Below, in pieces: positions 24,720 through 33,631 of a DNA stretch of 64,000 nt (the first letter of the stretch is position 1; each line of letters opens with the position of its first letter). The notes under the pieces are model-generated. The model did not search any database. It was not told the origin of the DNA and saw only the letters and a list, made by a program, of their open reading frames with translations. Source of the DNA: JAPHTQ01 sp050295975 (GTDB lineage Bacteria; Pseudomonadota; Gammaproteobacteria; Thiohalomonadales; Thiohalomonadaceae); NCBI GenBank assembly GCA_050295975.1, contig JBNKQR010000004.1, positions 17,701 through 81,700 on the forward strand, given 5' to 3'. Both the position numbers and the translations under genes were made by a program.

Positions 24720-25196
24720 CTACTCAGCCGCCTCCCCGGTTAAATCTTCGTAGCTAAACATCTTCTCCATATCCAACAGGATCAGCAACTCATTTTCCTG
24801 ATTTGAAACTCCATGGATATATTTTGAACTCTCATCGTTTCCCACATTGGGAGCGTATTCAATCTCAGACTCACGCAGATTTGCAACCTGGGCTACGCTA
24901 TCAACCATAATGCCAAGCACCTGCTCCTGTATTTCGAGCACTACCACACGCGTGGCTACATCTGCCTCTTTGGCTTGCAGTCCCAAACGTTTACGTGTGT
25001 CGACCACGGTCACTACATTGCCACGCAGATTGATAATACCCATCACGTAGGGTGGTGCACCAGGCACAGGAGCGATTTCTGTTTTCTTTAACACTTCACG
25101 CACCAGCAATACGTTGACCCCATACTTCTCTGCTTCGAGATAAAAGGTCACCCATTCGCTGACTGGCTCGTTGATTAATTCATCTTCATCATGCAT
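24720..25196 (-). CDS. cheW: Chemotaxis coupling protein CheW
   Basis: 158 aa, one CheW domain across the protein, with typical strands VTFYLEAEKYGVNVLLVREV, GIINLRGNVVTVVDTRKRLG and VVLEIQEQVLGIMVDSV. It links methyl-accepting receptors to CheA. AGG lies shortly before the ATG. 31 bp after parP on the minus strand. Confidence 0.94.
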   Translation of the reverse strand: MHDEDELINEPVSEWVTFYLEAEKYGVNVLLVREVLKKTEIAPVPGAPPYVMGIINLRGNVVTVVDTRKRLGLQAKEADVATRVVVLEIQEQVLGIMVDSVAQVANLRESEIEYAPNVGNDESSKYIHGVSNQENELLILLDMEKMFSYEDLTGEAAE

Positions 25197-25227
25197 GGTA
25201 AAACCTCAATTATTCCGCAACATCACT

Positions 25228-25956
25228 TCAGACATCGTCACCCTGCTCCGATGGTGAATCCCCCATACCAGTAGCCAACATATCGGCAAAGGCTGGCGGA
25301 TCGATAATGGCACACATATGTTCAATGACTGTTCCAGCCAACCAACGACGCTTGGTCCGACTGCTACGCCACTTGACCTGCTCATGGCTAAGAGTAATGA
25401 CCTGATCAACGCTGTCGCATGCCAGTCCCCACTGACCACCATCGATAAAGACGATACGTTGAATACGCTCTCGTGGTTCACCACTTAAGCGTGCCAGGCG
25501 CTCTTCGGGCAACACAAGTTGCGACGTATCAATAATGGGGACACTGCGATCTCGGTACTGCATCAGACCAAGATACCAGCCAATGTGTCCTGGCATGGGG
25601 GTCACTTTCTCACCATGCCAAACCTGAATACCACTTAACTCAGAAAGCGGTACCGCCAGGGTCAGACCAGAAGTAGTAAATAGCAGTGCCTGAAACTCAT
25701 GCTCTGCCCAGTCCGGCATACCGTCGGTACGAACAAGGAGTGGTGGCTCAACTGCCTGCTCGACCTCATCTGGCACATCCAGCGGCACAACCATGGGCGG
25801 CGCGATAACAGGGGCCTCCAGCATCGGTTCAGGTACTACTTCAGCCATCGGTTCTTCAGTTAGCGATTGCTGCTGGGGTTCGTCGTTGAGCAACGCCTCG
25901 AAATAGGCGCTAAGGGCCTCGTCCTGATCTACTACGGATGCACGCTTAATATTCAT
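25228..25956 (-). CDS. parP: ParP-like protein with C-terminal CheW domain
   Basis: 242 aa. The N-terminal ~85 residues are acidic and proline-rich with low complexity, and a CheW-like domain follows (about 90-225; FQALLFTTSGLTLAVPLSEL, then YLGLMQYRDRSVPIIDT). In Vibrio ParP joins the polar ParC ATPase to chemosensory arrays through CheA and the receptors. Here the gene directly follows parC with a 4-bp ATGA overlap and precedes cheW, the same order as in Vibrio. Assignment rests on context and architecture. Confidence 0.8.
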   Translation of the reverse strand: MNIKRASVVDQDEALSAYFEALLNDEPQQQSLTEEPMAEVVPEPMLEAPVIAPPMVVPLDVPDEVEQAVEPPLLVRTDGMPDWAEHEFQALLFTTSGLTLAVPLSELSGIQVWHGEKVTPMPGHIGWYLGLMQYRDRSVPIIDTSQLVLPEERLARLSGEPRERIQRIVFIDGGQWGLACDSVDQVITLSHEQVKWRSSRTKRRWLAGTVIEHMCAIIDPPAFADMLATGMGDSPSEQGDDV

Positions 25957-26756
25957 TGTTGTTGCACCGCCGCTTTTTCCCGTTCGTTCTCAGGATTACC
26001 TAACAAGGTATTGAGTAGTTCGGCGTAGGCCACTGCACCACGAGTGTGCGCATTCAGATAACTTAACGGCATCCCCTGTCGACTCGCCTCACGGAACTGA
26101 GTATCGATTGGTATCACTGCACTCCAGACCTCATCGGCATGTTCATCGCGCAAGCTGCGCAGACTTTCCACCGATGCACGTGTGCGTCGATCAAACATGG
26201 TAGGTACAACCAGGTAGTCCAGTGGCTGCTTGCGCGCACGCAGAATCATGCTCAATGTGCGCAGCATTCGCTCAAGACCTTTAAGTGCCAGAAATTCAGT
26301 CTGTACTGGAATCAAAAGTCTGCTACTGGCAGCAAGTGCATTAACCATCAACACCCCCAGCACGGGGGGGCAGTCAATAAAGACATGATCGTAGTTTCCT
26401 GCCAACTTCAGGATCGCCCGTGCGAGAACCAGGCCCATTCCCTCGCGGCCACCGAGCTGTCGATCCAGTGTCGCCAGAGCAGTGGATGATGGCATGAGAT
26501 AAAGATTCTCAAACCGGGTTTCCACAACCACATCCTCGGGGGCAACCTGTTTTCCTGCATCATTGAGAAACAGTGAATAGACACTGGTTTCGATGTTGTC
26601 CGGGTCATGACCAAAATAGGTGGTAAGTGACCCATGCGGATCGAGATCAACCATCAGAACCTTCTCACCACGCTGGGCTAACAGCCCGGAGAGGGTTACT
26701 GCGGTGGTGGTTTTTCCCACACCGCCCTTCTGATTGGCAATTGACCAGATTTGCAT
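25953..26756 (-). CDS. parC: ParA-family polar localisation ATPase ParC
   Basis: 267 aa. Deviant Walker A KGGVGKTTTAVTLSGLL (about residues 10-26), Walker A' (VDLDPHGS) and Walker B (DCPPVLG). ParA-like ATPases in chemotaxis operons place the chemosensory arrays at the cell pole. It is not topoisomerase IV subunit ParC; the name is shared. Its start overlaps the motD stop by one base, and it is coupled to parP. Confidence 0.88.
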   Translation of the reverse strand: MQIWSIANQKGGVGKTTTAVTLSGLLAQRGEKVLMVDLDPHGSLTTYFGHDPDNIETSVYSLFLNDAGKQVAPEDVVVETRFENLYLMPSSTALATLDRQLGGREGMGLVLARAILKLAGNYDHVFIDCPPVLGVLMVNALAASSRLLIPVQTEFLALKGLERMLRTLSMILRARKQPLDYLVVPTMFDRRTRASVESLRSLRDEHADEVWSAVIPIDTQFREASRQGMPLSYLNAHTRGAVAYAELLNTLLGNPENEREKAAVQQQ

Positions 26757-27571
26757 CAGTTGCCTCCTCTCACAGTGGGATCGACCTGATTTCTACCTTG
26801 TGGGGTTTTACCGCGATCGTCCTTACGGATCACCAGCACTACACGACGATTTTTGCGTCGACCTTCAGGTGTTACATTATCTGCAATGGGTCTGTATTCA
26901 CCATAACCGATGGCAGCCATTCGCTCAGGTTGTACGCCAGTGGTTGAAAAGAGTTGTACCACACTGGCAGCACGTGCTGCTGAGAGCTCCCAGTTTGAAG
27001 GATAGAGTTGATTCCTAATCGGCAAATTATCGGTAAAACCTTCTACCTGTATCTGGTTGGGATAACGTTGCAGGGTCGTAGCCAGGCGGCGCAGCACTGG
27101 TAGTGCATCATCCTCCAACTCTGCACTACCGATATCGAACAGCAGACTGGTGTTGATCTCAATCTCAATCCAGTTATCGTTACGCGTAATACTGATCAGC
27201 TCCTTATCGATCATGGGCTGCAGCTGCTTTTCAAAATCGTCGGCGATTTCACCAAGTGTGGGATCGTTGGTGCCTGACTCTGGCAGGTCAACCAGGCTCT
27301 GCGGCGCTTCACTTGGGTTCTCGGGCTTTACCTCTACATTTTGCTCGGCAGTTATCGTGGCATTGGGAACTGCAATTGGTTGCAGAACTTTAGGTTGCTC
27401 GTTAAAGGCTTCAACAAGGGTATCGGAAAGAACGCGATATTTACCTTCATTAACCGATGAAATGGCATACATAACCACGAAAAACGCGAACAGCAGGGTA
27501 ATGAAATCCGCATAGGAGATCATCCAGCGTTCCAGATTTTCGTTTTCCAGTGGTTTGCGTTTGCGTGCCAT
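26756..27571 (-). CDS. motD: Flagellar stator protein MotD (MotB family)
   Basis: 271 aa. N-terminal membrane helix (about 17-40; WMISYADFITLLFAFFVVMY) with the proton-binding aspartate in the SYADF motif. A periplasmic linker is followed by an OmpA/MotB peptidoglycan-binding domain (about 135-250; FTDNLPIRNQLYPSNWELSA, then AIGYGEYRPIADN). With MotC it forms the second stator set; MotAB is at 46975-48896. Confidence 0.9.
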   Translation of the reverse strand: MARKRKPLENENLERWMISYADFITLLFAFFVVMYAISSVNEGKYRVLSDTLVEAFNEQPKVLQPIAVPNATITAEQNVEVKPENPSEAPQSLVDLPESGTNDPTLGEIADDFEKQLQPMIDKELISITRNDNWIEIEINTSLLFDIGSAELEDDALPVLRRLATTLQRYPNQIQVEGFTDNLPIRNQLYPSNWELSAARAASVVQLFSTTGVQPERMAAIGYGEYRPIADNVTPEGRRKNRRVVLVIRKDDRGKTPQGRNQVDPTVRGGN

Positions 27572-27597
27572 TATTCACTCTCACCATCTGCCCGGAT

Positions 27598-28338
27598 TCA
27601 GTTTGAAAAACCTTGCAGCTTGGTTTCGATATTGCGCGGATTGTCACCTTCAGCTATGGAGACAATCCCCTCGATCATCATGTAACGAAACTGGCTCTGT
27701 GATATGGCCAGACTCTTCAACTTGTTGCCAATAGGGATCAGAATCAGGTTGGCCAGTCCGACACCGTAAATGGTAGCGACGAAGGCCACTGCAATACCGT
27801 GTCCAAGCTTCGATGGATCAGTAAGATTCTCCATCACCTGAATCAGTCCCAGTACGGCACCAATGATCCCCAGGGTGGGTGTGTAGCCGCCCATGCTCTC
27901 ATACAGGCGTGCCGCACTCAGATCATGGTGCTCACGGGTATCTGCATCAACCTCCAGAATATTACGCATCACTTCCGGCTCGTTGCCATCAACAAGCAAT
28001 TGCAGCCCCTTGCGTGCAAACTCATCATCCTCGGTATCGGATGCAGCCTCCAGCCCAAGCAACCCCTCTTTGCGTGCGATATTGCTCCAGCTGACGATCT
28101 TGGAGATGGCATCATCAGAAAACAGTTTGGGTGGAACAAAAACCCAGTAGAGCATTCTTATTGCGTGCATAAAGGTGGTGATCGGTGACTGCAGCATGAT
28201 CGCACCGAGCGAACCACCGGCGACAATAATCAGTGCCGGTCCATTGATTAATGAACTGGCATGACCACCCTCGAGAAATTGCCCACCAAGGATGGCGGCA
28301 ATGCCGAGAAATGCGCCGATGAGACTGAGAAAGTCCAT
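27598..28338 (-). CDS. motC: Flagellar stator protein MotC (MotA family)
   Basis: 246 aa. Four membrane helices with the large cytoplasmic loop (about 65-145) that contacts FliG. Family motif GGYTPTLGIIGAVLGLIQVM (about 151-170) and the proline-containing helix ends (GVGLANLILIPIG). It pairs with MotD 26 bp downstream. Begins 2 bp after the cheB stop. Confidence 0.92.
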   Translation of the reverse strand: MDFLSLIGAFLGIAAILGGQFLEGGHASSLINGPALIIVAGGSLGAIMLQSPITTFMHAIRMLYWVFVPPKLFSDDAISKIVSWSNIARKEGLLGLEAASDTEDDEFARKGLQLLVDGNEPEVMRNILEVDADTREHHDLSAARLYESMGGYTPTLGIIGAVLGLIQVMENLTDPSKLGHGIAVAFVATIYGVGLANLILIPIGNKLKSLAISQSQFRYMMIEGIVSIAEGDNPRNIETKLQGFSN

Positions 28339-28340
28339 GA

Positions 28341-29450
28341 CTATATTCTGGCCAGTGTCGGCCCGACCTCAGTTAGTCCCAGCACACCATCACTCAGACC
28401 CGCATCGGCAATCGCAGCAGGCATCCCGTAAACCACACAACTTGCTTCATCCTGTGACCAGATAGTTGAACCACCGCCCTTCAGGGTGCGACATCCTTCG
28501 CGTCCATCGGCACCCATACCGGTCAGAATGATCGCCAGAGTATGTGACGGGTAGACATTGGCAATAGAGTTAAAGGTGATATCGACACTGGGCTTGTAGG
28601 TCAAAGTTGGATCGCTCTCGGTCACCTTGACACAGTGGCGCCCACCACGAGACTCGATCAGCATCTGCTTACCACCGGGAGCGAGCAGCGCGGTTCCCGG
28701 GGTTAACATTTCGCCATCCACCGCCTCTTTTACAGTGATGGCGCACAATTGATTGAGACGCTGGGCAAAGGCTGGGGTGAAACTGCCGGGCATGTGTTGT
28801 ACCAGCACGATGGGGTAAGCAAAGTTTGCAGGAAGCTTGGTCAGCACCTCCTGCAACGCCACTGGACCACCGGTAGAGGTTCCGATAGCAACCAGCTTGA
28901 CCGTACCGTGGGCAGGCATCTTCGCACTTTTCGAAACGCCACCTTGTGTAGCGGCGAACCGTGGGGACACTGCACTAGCCGCTTCACGCGATGTAGTCGC
29001 AGCTGGACGAGAGGACGGAGTTGTCGCAGTGGGTGTCCTTAGTGAACGACGACCCTGCTTTGCAATCTCATAGACCCTTTCGCAGAGGGCACGAGTCGCC
29101 TCCTCGCGATTAGTGGAGATATCCTCAAATTTCTTCGGAAGATAATCGACCGCACCCGCTTCCAACGCATCCAGCGTGGCCTTGGCACCATCGGTAGTAA
29201 GTGAGGAGAACATCAGGATCGGTCGGGGGCTGAGCTGCATGATACGGCGCGTGGCGGTAATTCCATCCATCACCGGCATTTCGATATCCATGGTGATAAC
29301 GTCTGGACGCAGCTTGCTGGTCATCGATACCGCTTCGGCACCATCGGCGGCCTCGCCAACAACCTCCAGGCGTGGATCACCCTCCAGCATCGCCTTTACC
29401 CGGCGGCGGAAAAAACCTGAATCATCAACCACCAGTACCCGTATGGGCAT
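28341..29450 (-). CDS. cheB: Chemotaxis protein-glutamate methylesterase CheB
   Basis: 369 aa from the ATG at 29450 (GGAG 7 bp upstream). Receiver domain (1-120) with acidic pair VVDDS, phosphorylation site D about 55 in ITMDIEMPVMDG and K about 105. A linker of low complexity follows, then the esterase domain (about 175-365) with catalytic Ser in AIGTSTGGP, His in LVQHMPGSFT and Asp in LTGMGADGREG. It demethylates and deamidates receptors for adaptation. No cheR gene is visible in this window. Confidence 0.95.
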   Translation of the reverse strand: MPIRVLVVDDSGFFRRRVKAMLEGDPRLEVVGEAADGAEAVSMTSKLRPDVITMDIEMPVMDGITATRRIMQLSPRPILMFSSLTTDGAKATLDALEAGAVDYLPKKFEDISTNREEATRALCERVYEIAKQGRRSLRTPTATTPSSRPAATTSREAASAVSPRFAATQGGVSKSAKMPAHGTVKLVAIGTSTGGPVALQEVLTKLPANFAYPIVLVQHMPGSFTPAFAQRLNQLCAITVKEAVDGEMLTPGTALLAPGGKQMLIESRGGRHCVKVTESDPTLTYKPSVDITFNSIANVYPSHTLAIILTGMGADGREGCRTLKGGGSTIWSQDEASCVVYGMPAAIADAGLSDGVLGLTEVGPTLARI

Positions 29451-29519
29451 GTACACACTCCTCGACGTTTGTTGCGTTACAACCCACTCAGGGCCTTATA
29501 CTCAAACGGTAGCACGTTG

Positions 29520-31616
29520 TCAGGCGTAGGCCTTCAACAGGCTGGGGATATCCAGAATCAGAGCGATACGCCCGTCACCAGTAATTGTTGCCCCTGCCAT
29601 CCCCCGAGTGCCGTGTAGCAGCGCACCCAGCGGCTTAATCACTACCTCTTCCTGGCCAATTAACTGATCGACCACAAAACCAATCTGTTGGGTGCCGATG
29701 TGCACCACCACCACATGTCCCGCCTCTGGCAGAGTCTCTGAACAGCCTTCTACCAACCAACCGGAGAGATAGTAGAGCGGCAACGCATGGTCACGGATCA
29801 TAATCACTCGTCGGCCATCCACCACATTGGTCTTGGTTAGATCGAGATGGAATATCTCACTGACATTTACCAGTGGCAGGGCAAAGGTCTGACCGGAAAG
29901 TTTGATCATCAGAGTCGGCATGATCGCCAGGGTTAGTGGCACCTTAATCAGTACCTGTGTCCCCTTACCCATCTCAGACAGAATTTCGACACTACCGTTA
30001 AGCTGGGTGATGCGGGTCTTGACCACATCCATACCTACACCACGGCCGGAGACGTCGGAAATTTTTTCCTTGGTAGAGAATCCCGGGGCAAAGATCAGCA
30101 TGTAGGCTTCACTGTCGCTAAGCCGTGATGCAGCATCCTCGTCCATCATCCCTTTTTTCACCGCCAGCATACGTAGCTTGTCCGGATCCATACCAGCGCC
30201 ATCATCATCAATGGTTAGCAGGATATGATCTCCTTCCTGTTCTGCCGACAAACGAACCACACCGCCACGCGGCTTACCTTTGGCTTCACGCTCCTCGGGC
30301 ATTTCAACGCCATGGTCTACCGAGTTGCGCACCAGATGCACCAGCGGATCTGCCAGTGCCTCGACCAGATTTTTATCCAGGTCGGTATCCTCACCTACCA
30401 ACTCCAGATTGACCTCTTTTTTCAGATTGCGCGCCAGGTCACGTACCACCCGAGGGAAACGTCCAAAGACCTTTTTGATCGGTTGCATCCGGGTCTTCAT
30501 CACCGACATCTGTAGATCGCCGGTCACCAGATCTAGGTTAGAAACTGCCTTGGTCAGGTCCTCGGAATGGGTAATGGAATTTTCGCCATTGGTTAGATTC
30601 CATAACCGATTACGCACCAGTACCAATTCGCCCACCATATTCATGATGTCATCCAGACGTTTGGTATCGACCCGCACTGTAGTCTCAGTCTGAGCTGCTT
30701 CTGGTTTCTTCTTTGCTGTCTCTGCTGCTTTCTTCGGTGCTTCAGCCGGCTTGGCTGGTGCAGTTTTTGGCGTAGTGCTTGTATCAGGTTTAACCGCCGG
30801 CGCTACCGCCGCAGGATTAAACTTGCCCTTGCCGTGGAGTTGATCGAGTAGCGCATCGAACTCATCTTCGGTAATGTCTTCATCACCACTGGCAGCAGCC
30901 GCTGCAACTTCCGCCTTGGCGGGGGCCGCAGGTTTATCCTGGGGCAATGCGTCAGGTTTGAACTGTCCCTTACCGTGGAGCTGATCAAGTAGATCCTCGA
31001 ACTCTTCCTCAGTAATATCCTCATCGCCTGTCTCGGCAACGCTAGCATTTGAATCGGATGCAGACTGCGCAGGTGCCTTGCCATCGATCGCATCAAGCAA
31101 AGCTTCAAATTCATCATCGGTAATGTCGCCTTCAGCAGCCGTGGGAGCTTGTGGCTCAGGCTCAGCAGCAACCGCTGGTTCGACGGCAGGCGGTGGCGAG
31201 GCTGTCTCTACCGTTGCCTCATCACTACCTGGGTGGTTCATCCGTTCAAGTGCCTGCAACAGTTCTGGGCTGGCCGGCTCTGGCTCCTGCATTGCACGCA
31301 GACTATCGAACTGTGCATTCAACACATCGAGCACCTGGAGAAAAACATCCATCATGTCTGTGGTGAGACTCTTCTCACCATTACGCAGCAGGTTGAAAAT
31401 ATCTTCGGAGCGATGGCAGACATTCACCAGTGCATCAAGACCCAGGAATCCAGCCCCACCCTTGATGGTGTGAAAGCCGCGGAACACGGTATTCAGCATA
31501 TCGCTATCTTCAGGCGTGTTTTCGAGATCGACCAGTTGCTCATTCAACTGTTCGAGGATCTCACTGGCCTCAACCAGAAAGTCCTGCAGGATTTCGTCGT
31601 CTGCATCCAGAGCCAT
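29520..31616 (-). CDS. cheA: Chemotaxis histidine kinase CheA
   Basis: 698 aa. HPt domain (about 1-105) with the phosphorylated His in FRGFHTIKGGAGF. A long low-complexity linker (about 125-305) contains three similar acidic motifs (ITDDEFEALLDAIDG, ITEEEFEDLLDQLHG, ITEDEFDALLDQLHG). Dimerisation (about 310-370), ATPase with N box VHLVRNSVDHGVE and glycine boxes DDGAGMD and GRGVGMDVV, and a C-terminal CheW-like domain. The linker motifs correspond to the region that in Vibrio-type CheA binds ParP. Flanked by cheZ and cheB. Confidence 0.96.
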   Translation of the reverse strand: MALDADDEILQDFLVEASEILEQLNEQLVDLENTPEDSDMLNTVFRGFHTIKGGAGFLGLDALVNVCHRSEDIFNLLRNGEKSLTTDMMDVFLQVLDVLNAQFDSLRAMQEPEPASPELLQALERMNHPGSDEATVETASPPPAVEPAVAAEPEPQAPTAAEGDITDDEFEALLDAIDGKAPAQSASDSNASVAETGDEDITEEEFEDLLDQLHGKGQFKPDALPQDKPAAPAKAEVAAAAASGDEDITEDEFDALLDQLHGKGKFNPAAVAPAVKPDTSTTPKTAPAKPAEAPKKAAETAKKKPEAAQTETTVRVDTKRLDDIMNMVGELVLVRNRLWNLTNGENSITHSEDLTKAVSNLDLVTGDLQMSVMKTRMQPIKKVFGRFPRVVRDLARNLKKEVNLELVGEDTDLDKNLVEALADPLVHLVRNSVDHGVEMPEEREAKGKPRGGVVRLSAEQEGDHILLTIDDDGAGMDPDKLRMLAVKKGMMDEDAASRLSDSEAYMLIFAPGFSTKEKISDVSGRGVGMDVVKTRITQLNGSVEILSEMGKGTQVLIKVPLTLAIMPTLMIKLSGQTFALPLVNVSEIFHLDLTKTNVVDGRRVIMIRDHALPLYYLSGWLVEGCSETLPEAGHVVVVHIGTQQIGFVVDQLIGQEEVVIKPLGALLHGTRGMAGATITGDGRIALILDIPSLLKAYA

Positions 31617-31627
31617 CGCCTAACCCC

Positions 31628-32386
31628 TCAAAAACCCAGACTCGACAACAGGTCATCGACTTCATCCTGCCCCGAGACCAGATTTTCGGTATCATCGACA
31701 CCAGGGACACTGGGACCGGTTGCCTTGATCTTGTCCTCTTCACTTTCCTTTTTGTTCAGTGATTCCGTCGCTGCCAGGTTCTGGCCGGAAATGCGTACCA
31801 GATCAACCAGGCTGTCTTCCATCTCGTCCACCAGTTTTATCACCCGTTCGATGATTTGTCCGGTTAGGTCCTGAAAGTCCTGCGCCATCACCACTTCACT
31901 GAGATTCTCTTTCACGGTGGCACTATCGCGTGACAATTCGGCGAAAAAATTACTCAATTGATTACTCAATTCACGAAACTCATCGGCGCTCAAATCACGG
32001 CTGGTAAAACGCTGCCACTGCTGCTTCAGTTCTTCCGCCTTATTCACCATGGTGTCACAAAGTGGCATCGAATTTTCCACCGCAGTCAGACTTCGATCAG
32101 CCGCTTGCCCAGTCATAGTAATGACATAGCGCAAACGCTCGCGGGCATCAGGAAATTCCTTTTCGGCATAGTTGGCGATACGAGAATCGAGGCGAAAGTT
32201 ATTCAGCGACTCGTGGAACTGGCGAGTCAATTTACCCAGCTCCTGAAACAGACTGCTTTCACGCATCCTCGAAATCTGATCCAGGATACGGTCAGCCTCC
32301 GCTTCATTTCCCGCCTCAACGTACTGCGACAGTTCGCGTACTTGCTCGGCGAATTCGGTGGTCATGGTTGTTGGTGTTTTTGACAT
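31628..32386 (-). CDS. cheZ: Protein phosphatase CheZ
   Basis: 252 aa. Long helical hairpin with the catalytic motif AQDFQDLTGQIIERVIKLV (about residues 160-180; active-site Gln in LTGQ). Acidic linker, then the C-terminal CheY-binding peptide DEVDDLLSSLGF. It removes phosphate from CheY. Lies between cheY and cheA. Confidence 0.95.
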   Translation of the reverse strand: MSKTPTTMTTEFAEQVRELSQYVEAGNEAEADRILDQISRMRESSLFQELGKLTRQFHESLNNFRLDSRIANYAEKEFPDARERLRYVITMTGQAADRSLTAVENSMPLCDTMVNKAEELKQQWQRFTSRDLSADEFRELSNQLSNFFAELSRDSATVKENLSEVVMAQDFQDLTGQIIERVIKLVDEMEDSLVDLVRISGQNLAATESLNKKESEEDKIKATGPSVPGVDDTENLVSGQDEVDDLLSSLGF

Positions 32387-32418
32387 CAGGTATATCTCTT
32401 GTCCGCAATCGGATAACG

Positions 32419-32808
32419 CTATTGCGCGTTAATGCGCTCGTAGATCTTGTCCAGCTTTTCCTTGAGCGTGGCAGCAGTAAATGGTTTGACGATGTAACCG
32501 TTGACACCTGCCTGGGCAGCCTCAATGATTTGCGCCTTTTTCTGCTCGGCGGTAACCATCAACACCGGCATGCTGGAAAGTTTTGGATCGGCGCGCACGG
32601 CACGTAATAGATCGATGCCCTGCATCCCCGGCATATTCCAGTCGGTTATCAACAGGTCATAGTTGCCCGCCTGCAACATCGGCAGTGCGGTGAGACCATC
32701 GTCCGCCTCATCGGCGTTGGAAAAACCCAAATCGCGCAACAGGTTTTTGATGATCCGTCTCATGGTAGAAAAATCGTCTACCACCAGAATTTTGATGTTC
32801 TTATCCAA
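32419..32808 (-). CDS. cheY: Chemotaxis response regulator CheY
   Basis: 129 aa, single receiver domain. Acidic residues in LVVDDFSTMRR, phosphoacceptor Asp about 58 in LLITDWNMPGMQG, Thr in MVTAEQKK, and Lys in YIVKPFTAATLKEKL. It binds FliM to change rotation. 94 bp separate it from fliA upstream; this gap has a perfect 7-bp inverted repeat (GTTACGC at 32825-32831 and GCGTAAC at 32853-32859) and may contain a separate promoter for the che genes. Confidence 0.97.
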   Translation of the reverse strand: MDKNIKILVVDDFSTMRRIIKNLLRDLGFSNADEADDGLTALPMLQAGNYDLLITDWNMPGMQGIDLLRAVRADPKLSSMPVLMVTAEQKKAQIIEAAQAGVNGYIVKPFTAATLKEKLDKIYERINAQ

Positions 32809-32902
32809 GTTTGCCTCCGAAACAGTTACGCCCTACCACTCAAAAGATTTATGCGTAACGGTTAAGCCCTTCTCTAGTGCCCATTAATAGCAAACACCGA
32901 AT

Positions 32903-33631
32903 TTATCCGGCATCCGCAGAATTCATGTGTGCGCGTATCCGCACCAGTGCCTGACTATGGATCTGGCAGACACGTGACTCGGTGACGCCGAGTACCTTGC
33001 CAATCTCCTTCAGGTTCAATTCATCACCGTAATAGAGTGACATCACCATACGCTCGCGTTCCGGTAACTGTTCTACCTCAGCCGCGATCCCTGCACTACG
33101 TTCAGCCCGAAGCAGCTCATCGCTTGGTTCCGGCTCACAGGATGAAAGCATCTCGTCTACACCACGCCCTTCGTACCCCATGTCCTCAAAACTCAGCACA
33201 CGAGACAAACTCGCATCCTGCAACATGCGGTAGTACTCCTCCATCTCCACACCCAGCACCTCGGCAATCTCAACATCCTGAGCGTCACGTCCTTCGCGTG
33301 CCTCAACCTTACGAACCGCCTCAGCGATCTCACGCGAACGACGGTGTACCGAGCGCGGCGTCCAGTCGTTGCGCCGCACTTCATCAAGCATCGCACCACG
33401 AATGCGAATCCCGGCATAGGTCTCAAAACTGGCACCATGACCGTTCTCAAAATTCCTTATCGCCTCAAGCAGCCCGATCATGCCGCTCTGGATCAGGTCG
33501 TCCACCTGCACCGTATCCGGCAAACGTGCCAGCAGATGATAAGCGATGCGCTTAACCAGCGGAGCATGGCGAGTAACCAGGTCTTCCTGGTTCTCCGTGT
33601 AGGCTGCCAGCTTGAGCGCGACGCTGTTCAT
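32903..33631 (-). CDS. fliA: Flagellar sigma factor sigma-28
   Basis: 242 aa from the ATG at 33631, overlapping the flhG stop (ATGA); an open frame upstream to 33718 lies inside flhG. Sigma region 2 (about 20-90; LVKRIAYHLLARLPDTVQVD, DLIQSGMIGLLEAI), region 3, and region 4 (about 185-235; LPERERMVMSLYYGDELNLK, GVTESRVCQIHSQAL). It directs late flagellar promoters; a matching site lies before motA (48946-48973). Confidence 0.96.
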   Translation of the reverse strand: MNSVALKLAAYTENQEDLVTRHAPLVKRIAYHLLARLPDTVQVDDLIQSGMIGLLEAIRNFENGHGASFETYAGIRIRGAMLDEVRRNDWTPRSVHRRSREIAEAVRKVEAREGRDAQDVEIAEVLGVEMEEYYRMLQDASLSRVLSFEDMGYEGRGVDEMLSSCEPEPSDELLRAERSAGIAAEVEQLPERERMVMSLYYGDELNLKEIGKVLGVTESRVCQIHSQALVRIRAHMNSADAG

